64,000 bases of DNA from Pseudocitrobacter vendiensis (GCF_943590815.1 NZ_CALSBS010000011.1:79479-143478); one strand, 5' to 3'. Positions 9,566 to 19,029 are shown, numbered from the stretch's first letter. The notes: generated by a model not told the origin, from the letters alone. Program-made: numbers and translations.

Positions 9566-9612
9566 TTGTGTTCCTTGAAAAGTGTTTGCTTGAGTTACCT
9601 GAATCAATCTTG

Positions 9613-11028
9613 TTATTCGTCGTCGTACTGCGGGCCCGCGTAGTTATCGAAACGCGACCATTGCCCGTTAAAGGTAAGACGCACGGTACCGATCGGGCCG
9701 TTACGCTGCTTACCGATAATAATCTCGGCGATACCTTTTAAGTCACTGTTTTCGTGATAAACCTCATCACGGTAGATAAACATGATTAAGTCGGCATCCT
9801 GTTCGATTGAGCCGGATTCACGCAGGTCGGAGTTGACCGGGCGTTTATCGGCACGTTGTTCCAGTGAACGGTTAAGCTGCGACAGCGCCACCACCGGCAC
9901 ATGTAATTCTTTTGCTAACGCTTTGAGCGAGCGGGAGATTTCCGCGATTTCCAGTGTACGGTTATCGGAGAGTGACGGCACGCGCATCAACTGAAGGTAG
10001 TCGATCATGATAAGACCAATACCGCCGTGTTCGCGGGCGATACGGCGTGCACGCGAGCGCACTTCCGTCGGCGTCAGGCCCGAGGAGTCATCGATGTAGA
10101 TGTTACGCTTCTCAAGCAGAATACCCATCGTGCCGGAAATTCGTGCCCAGTCTTCATCATCCAACTGACCGGTACGGATTTTGGTTTGATCTACGCGCGA
10201 CAGTGACGCCAGAGAACGCATCATAATCTGTTCCGATGGCATCTCCAGCGAGAAGATCAACACCGGTTTATCCTGCAACATCGCCGCATTTTCGACGAGG
10301 TTCATCGCAAATGTCGTTTTACCCATCGATGGACGCGCGGCGACGATAATCAAATCCGACGGTTGCAGCCCCGCGGTTTTTTTATTGAGGTCGTCATAGC
10401 CTGTATTTACACCTGTCACACCATCGTGCGGCTGCTGGAAAAGTTGCTCAATACGGGCAACGGTGGCGTCCAGCACATCGGCGATATTTTTCGGGCCCTC
10501 ATCTTTATTCGCGCGGCTCTCCGCGATTTTAAAGACGCGGGATTCCGCGAGATCGAGCAAGTCTTCGCTGGTACGGCCCTGAGGATCAAACCCCGCTTCG
10601 GCGATTTCATTCGCCACCGAAATCATCTCACGGACAACGGCACGTTCGCGGACGATATCGGCATAAGCACTGATATTCGCCGCACTTGGTGTATTTTTTG
10701 ACAACTCTGCCAGGTAAGCAAAACCGCCAACGCTATCAAGCTGACCCTGACGCTCCAGCGATTCCGCGAGCGTAATCAGGTCAATCGGGCTGCCCGTTTC
10801 CTGTAAGCGCCCCATTTCAGTGAAGATATGGCGGTGCGGACGGGTATAGAAATCATCAGAGACAACACGCTCGGCGACATCGTCCCAGCGTTCGTTATCC
10901 AGCATTAAACCGCCCAACACCGACTGTTCCGCTTCAATCGAGTGCGGCGGCACTTTCAGCCCGGCGACCTGAGGATCACGCTCACGAGCTTCAGTCTGTT
11001 GTTTGTTGAAGGGTTTATTTGCTGCCAT
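9613..11028 (-). CDS. dnaB: Replicative DNA helicase DnaB
   Basis: A 471-aa hexameric 5'-3' helicase that unwinds the fork and recruits DnaG primase. The N-terminal primase-interacting domain covers about residues 25-130 ([16 protein letters not shown]). The RecA-like motor has Walker [10 protein letters not shown] at about 230, Walker [10 protein letters not shown], and the sensor H3 region [10 protein letters not shown]. No intein or frameshift is present; the length is that of E. coli DnaB. It is divergent from qor across 63 bp and followed by alr. Confidence 0.98.
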   Translation of the reverse strand: MAANKPFNKQQTEARERDPQVAGLKVPPHSIEAEQSVLGGLMLDNERWDDVAERVVSDDFYTRPHRHIFTEMGRLQETGSPIDLITLAESLERQGQLDSVGGFAYLAELSKNTPSAANISAYADIVRERAVVREMISVANEIAEAGFDPQGRTSEDLLDLAESRVFKIAESRANKDEGPKNIADVLDATVARIEQLFQQPHDGVTGVNTGYDDLNKKTAGLQPSDLIIVAARPSMGKTTFAMNLVENAAMLQDKPVLIFSLEMPSEQIMMRSLASLSRVDQTKIRTGQLDDEDWARISGTMGILLEKRNIYIDDSSGLTPTEVRSRARRIAREHGGIGLIMIDYLQLMRVPSLSDNRTLEIAEISRSLKALAKELHVPVVALSQLNRSLEQRADKRPVNSDLRESGSIEQDADLIMFIYRDEVYHENSDLKGIAEIIIGKQRNGPIGTVRLTFNGQWSRFDNYAGPQYDDE

Positions 11029-11091
11029 AGTGAATGGAGTTACCGAGATAAAGATTGGGTCGAAAGATTACCACATTGTTCAGGAGGAAGC

Positions 11092-12075
11092 ATGGCAACA
11101 CGCATCGAATTTGACAAGCATGGCGGACCCGAAGTACTCAAGGCCGTAGACTTCACCCCCGTCGATCCGGCAAGCCACGAAGTGCAGGTCGAGAACAAGG
11201 CTATTGGCATTAACTATATCGATACCTACATCCGTAGCGGGTTATATCCACCGCCGTCGCTACCAAGCAGCCTGGGTACCGAAGCGGCGGGCGTGGTGAC
11301 GAAAATCGGTAACGACGTGAAACACGTTAACGTCGGCGATCGTGTGGTTTACGCGCAGTCTGCGCTGGGAGCCTATAGCGCAGTGCATAACGTGGCGGAA
11401 GACAAGGTGGCGATTTTGCCAGATGCCATCACTTTTGAGCAGGCGGCGGCGTCGTTCCTGAAAGGGCTGACGGTGTTTTATCTGCTGCGCAAAACCTATG
11501 AAATTCAACCGGACGAGCCGTTCCTGTTCCATGCCGCAGCGGGCGGCGTAGGGCTGATTGCCTGCCAGTGGGCGAAAGCGCTGGGCGCGAAACTAATCGG
11601 TACCGTCGGCAGCGCGGAAAAGGGTAAACGTGCGCTGGAAGCCGGTGCATGGCAGGTGATTAACTATCGCGATGAGAATATCGTCGAACGCGTGAAAGAG
11701 ATTACCGGCGGTAAGAAAGTACGCGTGGTGTATGACTCGGTCGGGAAGGATACCTGGGAAGCGTCGCTGGATTGCCTGCAACGCCGCGGGTTGATGGTGA
11801 GCTTCGGCAACTCTTCCGGGCCCGTCACCGGTGTGAACCTGGGTATTCTCAACCAGAAAGGTTCGCTGTATGTGACCCGCCCTTCCCTTTACGGCTACGT
11901 GACGACGCGCGAAGAGCTGCAGGAAGCGAGCAATGAGCTGTTCTCATTGATTGCCAGCGGTGTGATTAAAGTGGATGTGGCAGAGAAACAGAAATTTGCG
12001 CTGACGGATGCGAAGCATGCGCACGAGGTTCTTGAGAGCCGGGTGACACAGGGTTCGAGCCTGTTAATCCCCTAG
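11092..12075 (+). CDS. qor: NADPH-dependent quinone oxidoreductase Qor
   Basis: A 327-aa zinc-independent medium-chain dehydrogenase/reductase of the zeta-crystallin type, reducing quinones with NADPH. The N-terminal GroES-like domain has N-Y-I-D-T-Y-I-R-S-G-L-Y; the nucleotide-binding A-A-A-G-G-V-G-L-I lies at about 147-155, and the Tyr/Lys/Arg pocket for the 2'-phosphate follows in the Rossmann domain. The start ATG (11092) sits behind an excellent AGGAGGAAGC; the open frame upstream to 10942 overlaps dnaB and is not coding. The gene ends at a strong terminator. Confidence 0.96.
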   Translation: MATRIEFDKHGGPEVLKAVDFTPVDPASHEVQVENKAIGINYIDTYIRSGLYPPPSLPSSLGTEAAGVVTKIGNDVKHVNVGDRVVYAQSALGAYSAVHNVAEDKVAILPDAITFEQAAASFLKGLTVFYLLRKTYEIQPDEPFLFHAAAGGVGLIACQWAKALGAKLIGTVGSAEKGKRALEAGAWQVINYRDENIVERVKEITGGKKVRVVYDSVGKDTWEASLDCLQRRGLMVSFGNSSGPVTGVNLGILNQKGSLYVTRPSLYGYVTTREELQEASNELFSLIASGVIKVDVAEKQKFALTDAKHAHEVLESRVTQGSSLLIP

Positions 12076-12083
12076 AAAAGCTT

Positions 12084-12117
12084 AGGGCTTCCACATGGGA
12101 AGCCCTTACTTTTTTTA
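12084..12117 (+). terminator. Terminator of qor
   Basis: A stem AGGGCTTCC / GGAAGCCCT (12084-12092 with 12098-12106) with a 5-nt loop is followed by TACTTTTTTTAG. Confidence 0.9.
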
Positions 12118-12240
12118 GTTCGGCTGTATGTAGGGTACAGCTCGATGAATTCGTTAACGGCGCAATAGTGACAGATTTATTACGCGAAACCTATGCAGTT
12201 TTATGCAAAATTTCTATTGTGTGACGAACCCCTCAATACC

Positions 12241-12483
12241 TTAGTAACGCCAACGGTTATTGCTCCGATACTCGGGAATTTTTGGTGTTTTAATCGCCCG
12301 AATCACCCATACCACGGCAATCGCCAGCAGTAACCAGGGCAGCAATTTAAACATCAGCGCGAATAAGCCGCCCACAAACATCAGCGCCGTGGCGACGAAA
12401 AGCGCGGCAATAATGCCCAGGAGTGAAACGCCCGTTACCAGCAGCATCACAAAAAATCCAATCACAAACAGTAGCTCAAACAT
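12241..12483 (-). CDS. pspG: Phage shock protein PspG
   Basis: An 80-aa inner-membrane protein, the distal member of the phage-shock regulon that responds to envelope damage and loss of proton-motive force. Residues 1-65 are almost wholly hydrophobic, with two to three membrane helices, followed by a short basic tail ending N-R-W-R-Y as in E. coli. The start at 12481-12483 is preceded by GGGAGAGAG. A sigma-54 promoter lies about 40-60 bp upstream, so expression should follow PspF. Confidence 0.95.
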   Translation of the reverse strand: MFELLFVIGFFVMLLVTGVSLLGIIAALFVATALMFVGGLFALMFKLLPWLLLAIAVVWVIRAIKTPKIPEYRSNNRWRY

Positions 12484-12524
12484 GACTCTCTCCCAAAGAT
12501 ATCGTCATTCTCTGCCTGTGCTAT

Positions 12525-12542
12525 TACAAAAATCATGCCAAA
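12525..12542 (-). promoter_or_regulatory. Sigma-54 promoter of pspG
   Basis: On the minus strand TTGGCATG-ATTT-TTGTA matches the -24/-12 sigma-54 consensus TGGCACG-N4-TTGCA, with the invariant GG and a G in the -12 element. The nearby palindrome ATTGATATTCAAT at about 12552-12564 could be part of the PspF or IHF region. Confidence 0.8.
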
Positions 12543-12622
12543 ATTAACTTATTGAATATCAATAAAAACGCCCGACAACTACGTGCCGGGCGTGGTGAAT
12601 TTGACCAGTTTTTAGTGAAATT

Positions 12623-13618
12623 TTAACGCTTATCGGCAACCAGCTTCAGTGCGTGCTCCAGCACGTTGATATCCGCTCCAGCTTTGTGGGCATTCTCGCT
12701 CAGGTAGCGACGCCACTGGCGCGCGCCCGGAATGCCCTGGAACAGACCCAGCATATGGCGAGTCACGTGGCCCAGATAAGTACCGTTACTCAGTTCACGC
12801 TCGATGTAGGGATACATTGCACGCACCACCGCAACCGGGTCCGCATCTGCACCTTCGATGCCAAAGATTTCGCGATCAACCGTCGCCAGAATGCCGGGGT
12901 TCTGGTACGCCTCACGCCCGACCATGACGCCATCCATATGTTCCAGATGGGTTTTCGCCTCTTCCAGCGATTTAATGCCGCCATTGATCGACATTGTCAG
13001 GTGTGGGAAGTCGCGCTTCAGTTGATACACGCGTGGGTAGTCCAGCGGCGGGATCTCACGGTTCTCTTTTGGACTGAGGCCAGAAAGCCAGGCTTTGCGC
13101 GCATGGATGATGAACATCTCGCACTCGCCGCGTCCGGCAACGGTACTGATAAAGTCGCAGAGAAATTCGTAGCTGTCCTGGTCGTCGATGCCAATACGCG
13201 TTTTCACCGTCACAGGAATGGATACCACATCGCGCATCGCTTTCACGCAGTCGGCGACCAGTTGGGCATTGCCCATCAGACAGGCGCCGAACATCCCGTT
13301 CTGTACGCGATCGGACGGGCAGCCGACGTTAAGGTTAACCTCGTCATAGCCACGCTCTTCTGCCAGTTTCGCGCACTGCGCCAGCGCCGCCGGATCGCTA
13401 CCGCCAAGCTGCAATGCGACCGGGTGCTCTTCTTCACTGTAAGCCAGGTAGTCGCCCTTACCGTGAATAATCGCTCCGGTGGTGACCATTTCCGTGTACA
13501 GCAGCGTGTGGCGCGACAACTGGCGCAGGAAATAGCGGCAGTGTCTGTCGGTCCAGTCGAGCATTGGCGCGATGGAGAAACGGTGTGCAGGAAAAACGGA
13601 GGACGAAGATTCTGGCAT
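12623..13618 (-). CDS. dusA: tRNA-dihydrouridine synthase A
   Basis: A 331-aa FMN enzyme that reduces U20/U20a in the tRNA D-loop with NADPH. A TIM barrel starts at [12 protein letters not shown] (binds FMN phosphate); the catalytic cysteine lies in [10 protein letters not shown] at about residue 100; the FMN site G-G-I-K-S and [10 protein letters not shown] follow, then a helical tRNA-binding domain. The first 14 residues differ from E. coli, so the exact start is less certain. dusA is a known prophage integration site, but the gene is intact and no integrase is near. Confidence 0.95.
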   Translation of the reverse strand: MPESSSSVFPAHRFSIAPMLDWTDRHCRYFLRQLSRHTLLYTEMVTTGAIIHGKGDYLAYSEEEHPVALQLGGSDPAALAQCAKLAEERGYDEVNLNVGCPSDRVQNGMFGACLMGNAQLVADCVKAMRDVVSIPVTVKTRIGIDDQDSYEFLCDFISTVAGRGECEMFIIHARKAWLSGLSPKENREIPPLDYPRVYQLKRDFPHLTMSINGGIKSLEEAKTHLEHMDGVMVGREAYQNPGILATVDREIFGIEGADADPVAVVRAMYPYIERELSNGTYLGHVTRHMLGLFQGIPGARQWRRYLSENAHKAGADINVLEHALKLVADKR

Positions 13619-13699
13619 GGCGATTTATTAAGCATTCTGAAAAAGGGGCGCTACTATAGCACAAAGCAAAAGCGGTGAGGCAAGGTTGCGATGGTGTAT

Positions 13700-13850
13700 C
13701 GGCGGTGGGCGTGGTGAATCGCCCCTGGGCGCTGCGCTTGCCGGGCCTACGGTGGCTTGGGTGCGGCTGGCTGCCCGGGGCGCTACGCTTGCCGGGCCTA
13801 CGGTGGCATCTACCGGGTAGGCCGAACAAGCGTAGCGCATCCGGCAAAAG
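13700..13850. repeat. REP/BIME cluster between dusA and the TraF-like gene
   Basis: Two GC-rich direct copies of GGGCGCTGCGCTTGCCGGGC / GGGCGCTACGCTTGCCGGGC (about 13728 and 13780), each followed by CTACGGTGGC, and one inverted unit ending GTAGCGCATCCGGCAAAAG. It is a composite of alternately oriented REP palindromes serving both convergent gene ends. Confidence 0.85.
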
Positions 13851-13852
13851 GC

Positions 13853-15163
13853 TCAGAACGTGACGCTTAACTGCGCGCCAGCCCCCCAGGTTTCATCTTC
13901 ACCAACCAGCCCCATCAGGTCGACATGCACGCGGTTAAACGGCGCGAAACCCACACCGCCGGTGAAGACATTACTGTCATTATTCTTCACGTCCGCACGA
14001 TAACCGGCGCGCACGGCGAGCCAGTCGAGCGGACGAACTTCCGCCCCGACGCCAACATACTGCGAGTTATCCTCGCTTTTAAAGCCTTTCGTCTCAGTCA
14101 AATCGCCATCGGCGCTCACCGTCACCAAATCGTTATGCCACGCCACCCCCGCGGTCACCAGCGGGCGAATCTGATAGGTGTCTTTATAGTTGCTGGTCAC
14201 GCCCGTTTCGCCATTGGTGATAAAGACATCTTTGGTTTCGATATCCCGGGAGATCAGGTTTTGCCCGCTTACGCCCACCGTCCAGTTCTCGCCAAAGTCT
14301 GCTGCAATACCGGCATCGACGTTAAAGCCGGTATCATCGTTGCGGTAGCGGCTGCTGTTCCAGTCGCTGCTGTCATAATTGTAGATAGAGGTGGTGTAGT
14401 TATAGAGCCAGGTTTTTTGCAGCTTTGGCGTGATGCCGACCGAGACGGGCACATCGCCCAGCTCAAATTGCCGCGCCACCGCAACGCCGTAGTCAGAGAC
14501 AATCGCCACGCGCCCTGAGGCCGTTGAGTTGAGGTGTTTGGTGATTTCATCCGAGCCGCCCACCACAGCTTTCCCGGCCTCAGTAATCGCCGTCACCTGG
14601 CTGCCTTCAATTCCCCTCAGGTAATCAATATCACCTTGATCGATAGCGGAACTCACCCGCCCGTGGGCATAGGCTTTGGTGATAAAGGCCACCGAGAGCA
14701 CGTCGTTTGGAATACTGACGGCAATCCCTGCGCCTCCGCTGGCGCGCGCTGTTTTGCCCTTCAGATAATCCAGCTCGCTGGCCAGATCGCCTGCCGCGCC
14801 CTGAAACTGTCCTAACGTACCCTGTGGGTCGAGCAGGATATCCTGCAAGGTGAGGTCATTAAGTACGCCGCGATAGTTATTCACTTTGTCATTAATCTCG
14901 TCGATTTCATCCTGAAGATTGTCTTTATCGGTAATTTGCGCACCCACGGCAGGAAGAATTACCGTAATGTCATCGTCTGGTTTGGCTTTCGCCAACAGCG
15001 CGGGGTTAATCAGCACGCCGCTCCCATAATTTGCCGACGCAACGCCGGTGCCCCCCATCGCGTCATTCCGCGCTTCTGACCAGGTGTTGGCGGCATGCGC
15101 CTGATTTGCCATAAATAAAGATGCCGTCAAAGGAATAAGCGAATATTTAATGTTTATTTTCAC
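13853..15163 (-). CDS. TraF-like outer-membrane beta-barrel protein
   Basis: About 436 aa. A signal peptide (M-K-I-N-I-K-Y-S-L-I-P-L-T-A-S-L-F-M-A-N, ending Q-A-H-A) is followed by A-N-T-W-S-E-A-R-N-D-A-M-G-G-T-G-V-A, typical of the chromosomal TraF-like/FadL-like family often labelled conjugal transfer protein TraF. A short coiled coil (about 80-100, D-E-I-D-E-I-N-D-K-V-N-N) is inserted. The second half is rich in alternating beta strands and ends G-A-Q-L-S-V-T-F, a barrel-type aromatic C-terminus. No conjugation genes are near. The start chosen is GTG at 15161-15163, which gives the best signal peptide; an ATG at 15197-15199 adds 12 residues. The function is unknown. Confidence 0.7.
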   Translation of the reverse strand: MKINIKYSLIPLTASLFMANQAHAANTWSEARNDAMGGTGVASANYGSGVLINPALLAKAKPDDDITVILPAVGAQITDKDNLQDEIDEINDKVNNYRGVLNDLTLQDILLDPQGTLGQFQGAAGDLASELDYLKGKTARASGGAGIAVSIPNDVLSVAFITKAYAHGRVSSAIDQGDIDYLRGIEGSQVTAITEAGKAVVGGSDEITKHLNSTASGRVAIVSDYGVAVARQFELGDVPVSVGITPKLQKTWLYNYTTSIYNYDSSDWNSSRYRNDDTGFNVDAGIAADFGENWTVGVSGQNLISRDIETKDVFITNGETGVTSNYKDTYQIRPLVTAGVAWHNDLVTVSADGDLTETKGFKSEDNSQYVGVGAEVRPLDWLAVRAGYRADVKNNDSNVFTGGVGFAPFNRVHVDLMGLVGEDETWGAGAQLSVTF

Positions 15164-15476
15164 AGTCGTACCGTTTGTTTGCAGGTGAAAACGCCCCATG
15201 CGAATAACGCCTAAGGGGGAACTATTGCTGCGAAAAAGTGGAATTAAGTGAGAAAAAGCAGGATATATCTGGCTTTTCGCCTTATCGTTCTTATTAACGT
15301 TACCCTTCCTATTTATAGATGAGTGACACCGCGCTTCCCAGCATTTATGCCATTCAATCAGGCTTAAGGATGTGCTTTAAGATTTACCTCAGGGTGGCGA
15401 TTATTCAGACACTCGGTGTTTTTGCCATAACATGGTAAAGTAGAGGTCTATTTCCCCCGTAGCGCGAGGACGCAAA
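15164..15476. other. Divergent intergenic region, TraF-like gene / zur
   Basis: About 310 bp, AT-rich in the centre, with no conserved ORF. It must hold the promoter of the TraF-like gene on the left and that of zur on the right; GCGAGGACGC is the zur ribosome-binding site. I could not assign promoter boxes with confidence and see no RNA gene or repeat. Confidence 0.5.
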
Positions 15477-15992
15477 ATGGATAAGACCACTTCGCAAGAT
15501 ATGTTGGCGCAGGCTGAAAAGCTGTGTGCGCAGCGCGGCGTGCGCCTGACTCCACAGCGTCTGGAAGTGCTACGTCTGTTGAGCCTGCAACAGGGTGCTA
15601 TCAGCGCGTATGACCTTCTCGATCTGTTACGCGTGAAAGAGCCGCAGGCCAAGCCACCTACCGTTTATCGCGCGCTGGAATTCCTGCTCGAGCAAGGGTT
15701 TGTGCATAAGGTGGAATCCACCAACAGCTACGTGCTGTGCCATCTGTTTGATCAACCTACGCATACATCAGCAATGTTCATCTGCGATCGCTGCGGCGTG
15801 GTGAAGGAAGAGTGTGCGGAAGGCGTGGAAGATATTATGCATATGGTCGCGGCACGCATGGGCTTTGCGCTACGTCATAATGTAATTGAAGCGCACGGCC
15901 TGTGCGCAGAATGTGTGGAGGTAGAGGCATGCAGTTCACATGAACATTGCCACCACGACCACACGATTCAGATCAAGAAAAAGGCACGGTAA
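15477..15992 (+). CDS. zur: Zinc uptake regulator Zur
   Basis: A 171-aa Fur-family repressor that, when zinc-loaded, shuts off znuABC and other zinc-scavenging genes. A winged helix with R-L-T-P-Q-R-L-E-V-L-R-L-L at residues 23-35 precedes the dimerisation domain. The structural zinc site uses C-D-R-C (about 103-106) and C-A-E-C (about 143-146); a Cys/His-rich tail, C-S-S-H-E-H-C-H-H-D-H, follows. The length and the C-terminal K-K-K-x-R match E. coli. In E. coli, yjbL and yjbM lie in this neighbourhood; here the TraF-like gene occupies the place. Confidence 0.96.
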   Translation: MDKTTSQDMLAQAEKLCAQRGVRLTPQRLEVLRLLSLQQGAISAYDLLDLLRVKEPQAKPPTVYRALEFLLEQGFVHKVESTNSYVLCHLFDQPTHTSAMFICDRCGVVKEECAEGVEDIMHMVAARMGFALRHNVIEAHGLCAECVEVEACSSHEHCHHDHTIQIKKKAR

Positions 15993-16069
15993 TTCGAGGG
16001 TTGGCACATCCTTGTACCAGCGGGTAGAAACGCTTATTGAGGGGAGTTAAGCGTTATGCATCAGCGAGA

Positions 16070-16279
16070 TTACCAACGGTAATCGTTATGGGTTTCCCAA
16101 TCGCTGACTTCTTTCTCGGCCTGGTCTTTAGCATATCCATAGCGTTCCTGGATTTTACCGACCAGCTGATCGCGTTTACCTTCGATAACGGTCATGTCAT
16201 CGTCGGTCAGTTTGCCCCATTTCTCTTTCGCTTTACCTTTGAACTGTTTCCAGTTACCGCTGAGTTCGTCTTTGTTCAT
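16070..16279 (-). CDS. yjbJ: CsbD-family stress protein YjbJ
   Basis: A 69-aa hydrophilic protein, abundant in stationary phase in E. coli. The CsbD signature is present: N-K-D-E-x-x-G-N-W-K-Q-F-K-G-K at the start, W-G-K-L-T-D-D-D, and the repeat-like G-K-I-Q-E-R-Y-G-Y. It ends D-Y-R-W. Two tandem ATGs exist (16282 and 16279); the second is six bases from AAGGAG and matches E. coli. The molecular role is not known; family members respond to general stress (sigma-S/sigma-B). Confidence 0.93.
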   Translation of the reverse strand: MNKDELSGNWKQFKGKAKEKWGKLTDDDMTVIEGKRDQLVGKIQERYGYAKDQAEKEVSDWETHNDYRW

Positions 16280-16416
16280 CATCAGCTCCTTATCATTCGA
16301 TCATGGATGAGATATCACTTCGTCCTTCGGCGTTCATTTCTGCTGAACGTGATAATAAGTGTAGAAGAGGATATTACTGACGATTCACTATTCAGAATTT
16401 TTAACCATCCTCGCCG

Positions 16417-17745
16417 TTAAGTCTGCGGCGAAAACCAGGTGCCTTTTTGCCAGTGATGACGCCAGATAACCGCCAGCGACAAACCACGCAGCGCAAGGAA
16501 TACCGCCAGCGCCAGCCATAAACCGTGGTTGCCCAATATCGGCACCGTCAGCAGCGTTAAGGCGAAGCCTGCGGCAGCCACGGCCATGCTGTTGCGCATT
16601 TCCGCCCCCCGCGTCGCACCAATAAACATGCCATCCAGCAGATAACACCAGACACCAATCACCGGCAAGACCGCTTGCCAGAGCACATAACGATCGGCAA
16701 GTTGCTGTAATGATGGCAGAGACGTCAGCATTGCCACGATATGACCGCCTGCCAGGGCGTATACCAGCGCAAACGCCAGCGCCACAATGCCTGCCTGTCG
16801 GCAGGCCGCGCGCCAAACCTGCTGTAACTGGCTATCATCACGCGCGCCATAAGCCTGCCCGGAGTGCGCTTCCACAGCATAGGCAAAGCCATCCAGCGCG
16901 TAGGCGGTGAAAGTGAGCATGGTCATCAGCACAGCGTTGACCGCCACCACATCGCTACCCAGCCGCGCACCAAATACGGTTAATGCGCCAAAACAGAGTT
17001 GAAGTAACAGCGAGCGCAGCATGATGTCGCGATTGAGCGCCAGCAGGCTGCGTATATTTCCACGCCAGGCCGTCTTAAGCATGTCAGATGTAATTCCGCG
17101 CAGCACCAGCACCTTACGCGCCATCAGCAGGCCAATGAGCATCGTGGCATATTCGGCAATCACCGTCGCCAGCGCCGCCCCCTGCACGTTCATATGCAGG
17201 CCCATCACCAGCCACAGATCGAGAACGATATTCAGAACGTTGCCGACGATCAGCAAAATCACCGGCGCGCGGGCGTACTGAACGCCAAGCAGCCAGCCCA
17301 GCAGCACAAGGTTGGCCAGCGAAGCGGGGGCACTTAACCAGCGAATTTCAAGGAAACGCCGGGCCTGCTCCAGCACGGCGTCGCTACCGCCGACAACCGT
17401 GAGCGCCAGGTTGATAAGCGGCCCTTTGAACAGCACGATAAGTAACCCTGCCCCTAATGCCAGCAGCAGCGGTTGCACCAGCGCGCGGGCAAGCCGGATG
17501 GGATCTTTCGCGCCAAAAGCCTGCGCAGTTAAGCCGGTGGTGCTCATACGTAAAAAGAGCAACAGCATAAACAGGAAGCTGGTTGCCGTTGCGCCAATCG
17601 CCACGCCGCCGAGGTAGACCGCGCTATCCAGATGACCAATCACCGCCGTATCCACAAGCCCCAGCAAGGGAACCGTGATATTGGAGAAAATCATGGGAAG
17701 GGCGAGACGCCATAATGCCTTGTCGGCAGCCGTGAAGAGCGACAT
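16417..17745 (-). CDS. dinF: MATE-family efflux protein DinF
   Basis: About 442 aa with 12 hydrophobic segments. It is a MATE (MOP superfamily) drug/sodium or proton antiporter, reported in E. coli to protect against oxidative stress and bile salts. The core begins L-W-R-L-A-L-P-M-I-F-S-N-I-T-V-P-L-L-G and includes D-T-A-V-I-G-H-L. It is the second gene of the SOS operon lexA-dinF. I prefer the ATG at 17743-17745 (M-S-L-F-T-A-A-D-K); a longer frame starts at 17787, but that ATG lies inside a strong hairpin. E. coli annotations use a start upstream of M-S-L, so up to 14 extra residues are possible. Confidence 0.9.
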   Translation of the reverse strand: MSLFTAADKALWRLALPMIFSNITVPLLGLVDTAVIGHLDSAVYLGGVAIGATATSFLFMLLLFLRMSTTGLTAQAFGAKDPIRLARALVQPLLLALGAGLLIVLFKGPLINLALTVVGGSDAVLEQARRFLEIRWLSAPASLANLVLLGWLLGVQYARAPVILLIVGNVLNIVLDLWLVMGLHMNVQGAALATVIAEYATMLIGLLMARKVLVLRGITSDMLKTAWRGNIRSLLALNRDIMLRSLLLQLCFGALTVFGARLGSDVVAVNAVLMTMLTFTAYALDGFAYAVEAHSGQAYGARDDSQLQQVWRAACRQAGIVALAFALVYALAGGHIVAMLTSLPSLQQLADRYVLWQAVLPVIGVWCYLLDGMFIGATRGAEMRNSMAVAAAGFALTLLTVPILGNHGLWLALAVFLALRGLSLAVIWRHHWQKGTWFSPQT

Positions 17746-17777
17746 GGTTAGGAACCTGAACAGATAAGATAACGGAC

Positions 17778-17799
17778 AACGGCGCATAAGCGCCGTTGT
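17778..17799 (-). terminator. Hairpin in the lexA-dinF intergenic region (attenuator-like)
   Basis: CAACGGCGC / GCGCCGTTG forms a 9-10 bp GC-rich stem with a TTAT loop, 14 bp after the lexA stop, without a clear T-run. It may partly terminate or process the lexA-dinF message, which would make dinF less expressed than lexA. Confidence 0.5.
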
Positions 17800-17812
17800 T
17801 ATTGGGAGAGGA

Positions 17813-18421
17813 TTACAGCCATTCGCCGTTGCGGATCACGCCAACGGCCAGCCCTTCAATAGAGAAGTTCTGATGGCGAAGATCGACGACAATCGGGGAA
17901 AACTCGCTGTTTTCCGGTAACAGTTCGACGACGTTGCCCTGTTTTTTCAGGCGTTTTACCGTCACTTCTTCGTCGATACGCGCGACAACCACCTGGCCGT
18001 TACGCACGTCCTGGGTTTTGTGCACCGCGAGCAAGTCACCGTCCATAATACCGATATCTTTCATCGACATGCCGCTAACCCGCAGCAGGAAGTCAGCGTT
18101 TGGTTTGAACAGTGAAGGATCGACCTGATAGTGACCTTCAATGTGCTGTTGTGCCAGCAGCGGTTCACCTGCAGCGACGCGGCCAATCAGAGGGAGGCCG
18201 GTTTCTTCTTCAACCAGCAGACGAATGCCACGCGAGGCACCCGAAACAATTTCAATGACGCCTTTACGCGCCAGTGCTTTCAGATGCTCTTCCGCCGCAT
18301 TCGGGGAACGGAACCCCAGGCGCTGAGCAATTTCCGCACGTGTCGGCGGCATGCCCGTTTGGCCGATATGATCTCGAATGAGATCAAACACCTCTTGCTG
18401 CCTGGTCGTTAACGCTTTCAT
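17813..18421 (-). CDS. lexA: SOS repressor LexA
   Basis: A 202-aa repressor. The N-terminal winged helix (residues 1-70; recognition helix around R-S-P-N-A-A-E-E-H) binds SOS boxes; the C-terminal S24 peptidase-like domain cuts itself when RecA* is present. The cleavage site Ala84-Gly85 (V-A-A-G-E-P), Ser119 (S-G-M-S-M) and Lys156 (V-T-V-K-R-L) are all present and correctly spaced. It is autorepressed through two SOS boxes just upstream and is followed by dinF. Confidence 0.99.
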   Translation of the reverse strand: MKALTTRQQEVFDLIRDHIGQTGMPPTRAEIAQRLGFRSPNAAEEHLKALARKGVIEIVSGASRGIRLLVEEETGLPLIGRVAAGEPLLAQQHIEGHYQVDPSLFKPNADFLLRVSGMSMKDIGIMDGDLLAVHKTQDVRNGQVVVARIDEEVTVKRLKKQGNVVELLPENSEFSPIVVDLRHQNFSIEGLAVGVIRNGEWL

Positions 18422-18429
18422 TCCGCCCC

Positions 18430-18466
18430 CTGGGTGTATATACAGTTATGCTGTGAGTATATACAG
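18430..18466 (-). promoter_or_regulatory. Two LexA boxes in the lexA promoter
   Basis: CTGGGTGTATATACAG (18430-18445) and CTGTGAGTATATACAG (18451-18466), separated by 5 bp, reproduce the paired lexA operators of E. coli and overlap the lexA promoter about 10-45 bp before the start codon. Confidence 0.95.
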
Positions 18467-18530
18467 TCAATGGCTATTTTGGAACCGCAAAACACACAAA
18501 ATTCAGGAGTTTTCGTAGATTCTGCGAGCC

Positions 18531-18899
18531 TTAATGGAAATGTGACCACAACAGAACGGCCCAGGTCATCACCGCAACGAAAATCGCCAGCAATACCGCC
18601 GCGGACCCCATGTCTTTCGCGCGCCCCGAGAGTTCGTGATACTCCGAACCAATACGGTCAACCACGGCTTCCAGCGCACTATTGAGAATTTCCACTATCA
18701 TCACCAGAAGGACGGAGCTAATCAGCAGGACGCGGGTAATGGCGTCAACGTCCAGCCAGCAAGCGATGATAATGGCCACAACCGAGGCGACCCCTTCCTG
18801 GCGGAACGCGGCTTCGTTTATCCACGCCGCGCGAAAACCTTTCCAGGAATAACCAGTCGCTTTGATAATTCGGGTGAGTCCAGTGGTATTATTGGCCAT
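18531..18899 (-). CDS. dgkA: Diacylglycerol kinase DgkA
   Basis: A 122-aa trimeric inner-membrane kinase that re-phosphorylates diacylglycerol made during membrane-derived oligosaccharide synthesis. An N-terminal amphipathic segment precedes three membrane helices; the active-site stretch E-I-L-N-S-A-L-E-A-V-V-D-R-I-G (about 69-83) and E-Y-H-E-L-S-G-R-A-K-D-M-G-S-A are conserved. The start M-A-N-N-T-T-G is at 18897-18899. It is divergent from plsB, so two lipid enzymes sit back to back. Confidence 0.97.
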   Translation of the reverse strand: MANNTTGLTRIIKATGYSWKGFRAAWINEAAFRQEGVASVVAIIIACWLDVDAITRVLLISSVLLVMIVEILNSALEAVVDRIGSEYHELSGRAKDMGSAAVLLAIFVAVMTWAVLLWSHFH

Positions 18900-19029
18900 C
18901 AAATAGAACCTTTTAATGTTATACGCATCAATGACAGTAGCTGTTATCGGCGGTAGAACAGAAATCCTGCTGACTTTCTGATATTCTTGCCGCGCATTTG
19001 CATGATTAACCAGAGGCTTTACATCGTTT

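Noticed and set aside
12623..13618. dusA as a prophage attachment site
   Set aside because: dusA is intact and there is no integrase or repeated gene end nearby.
13853..15163. Evidence for an integrated conjugative element because of a TraF-like protein
   Set aside because: No other transfer, relaxase, integrase or att-like sequence exists; flanking genes are core genes in normal order.
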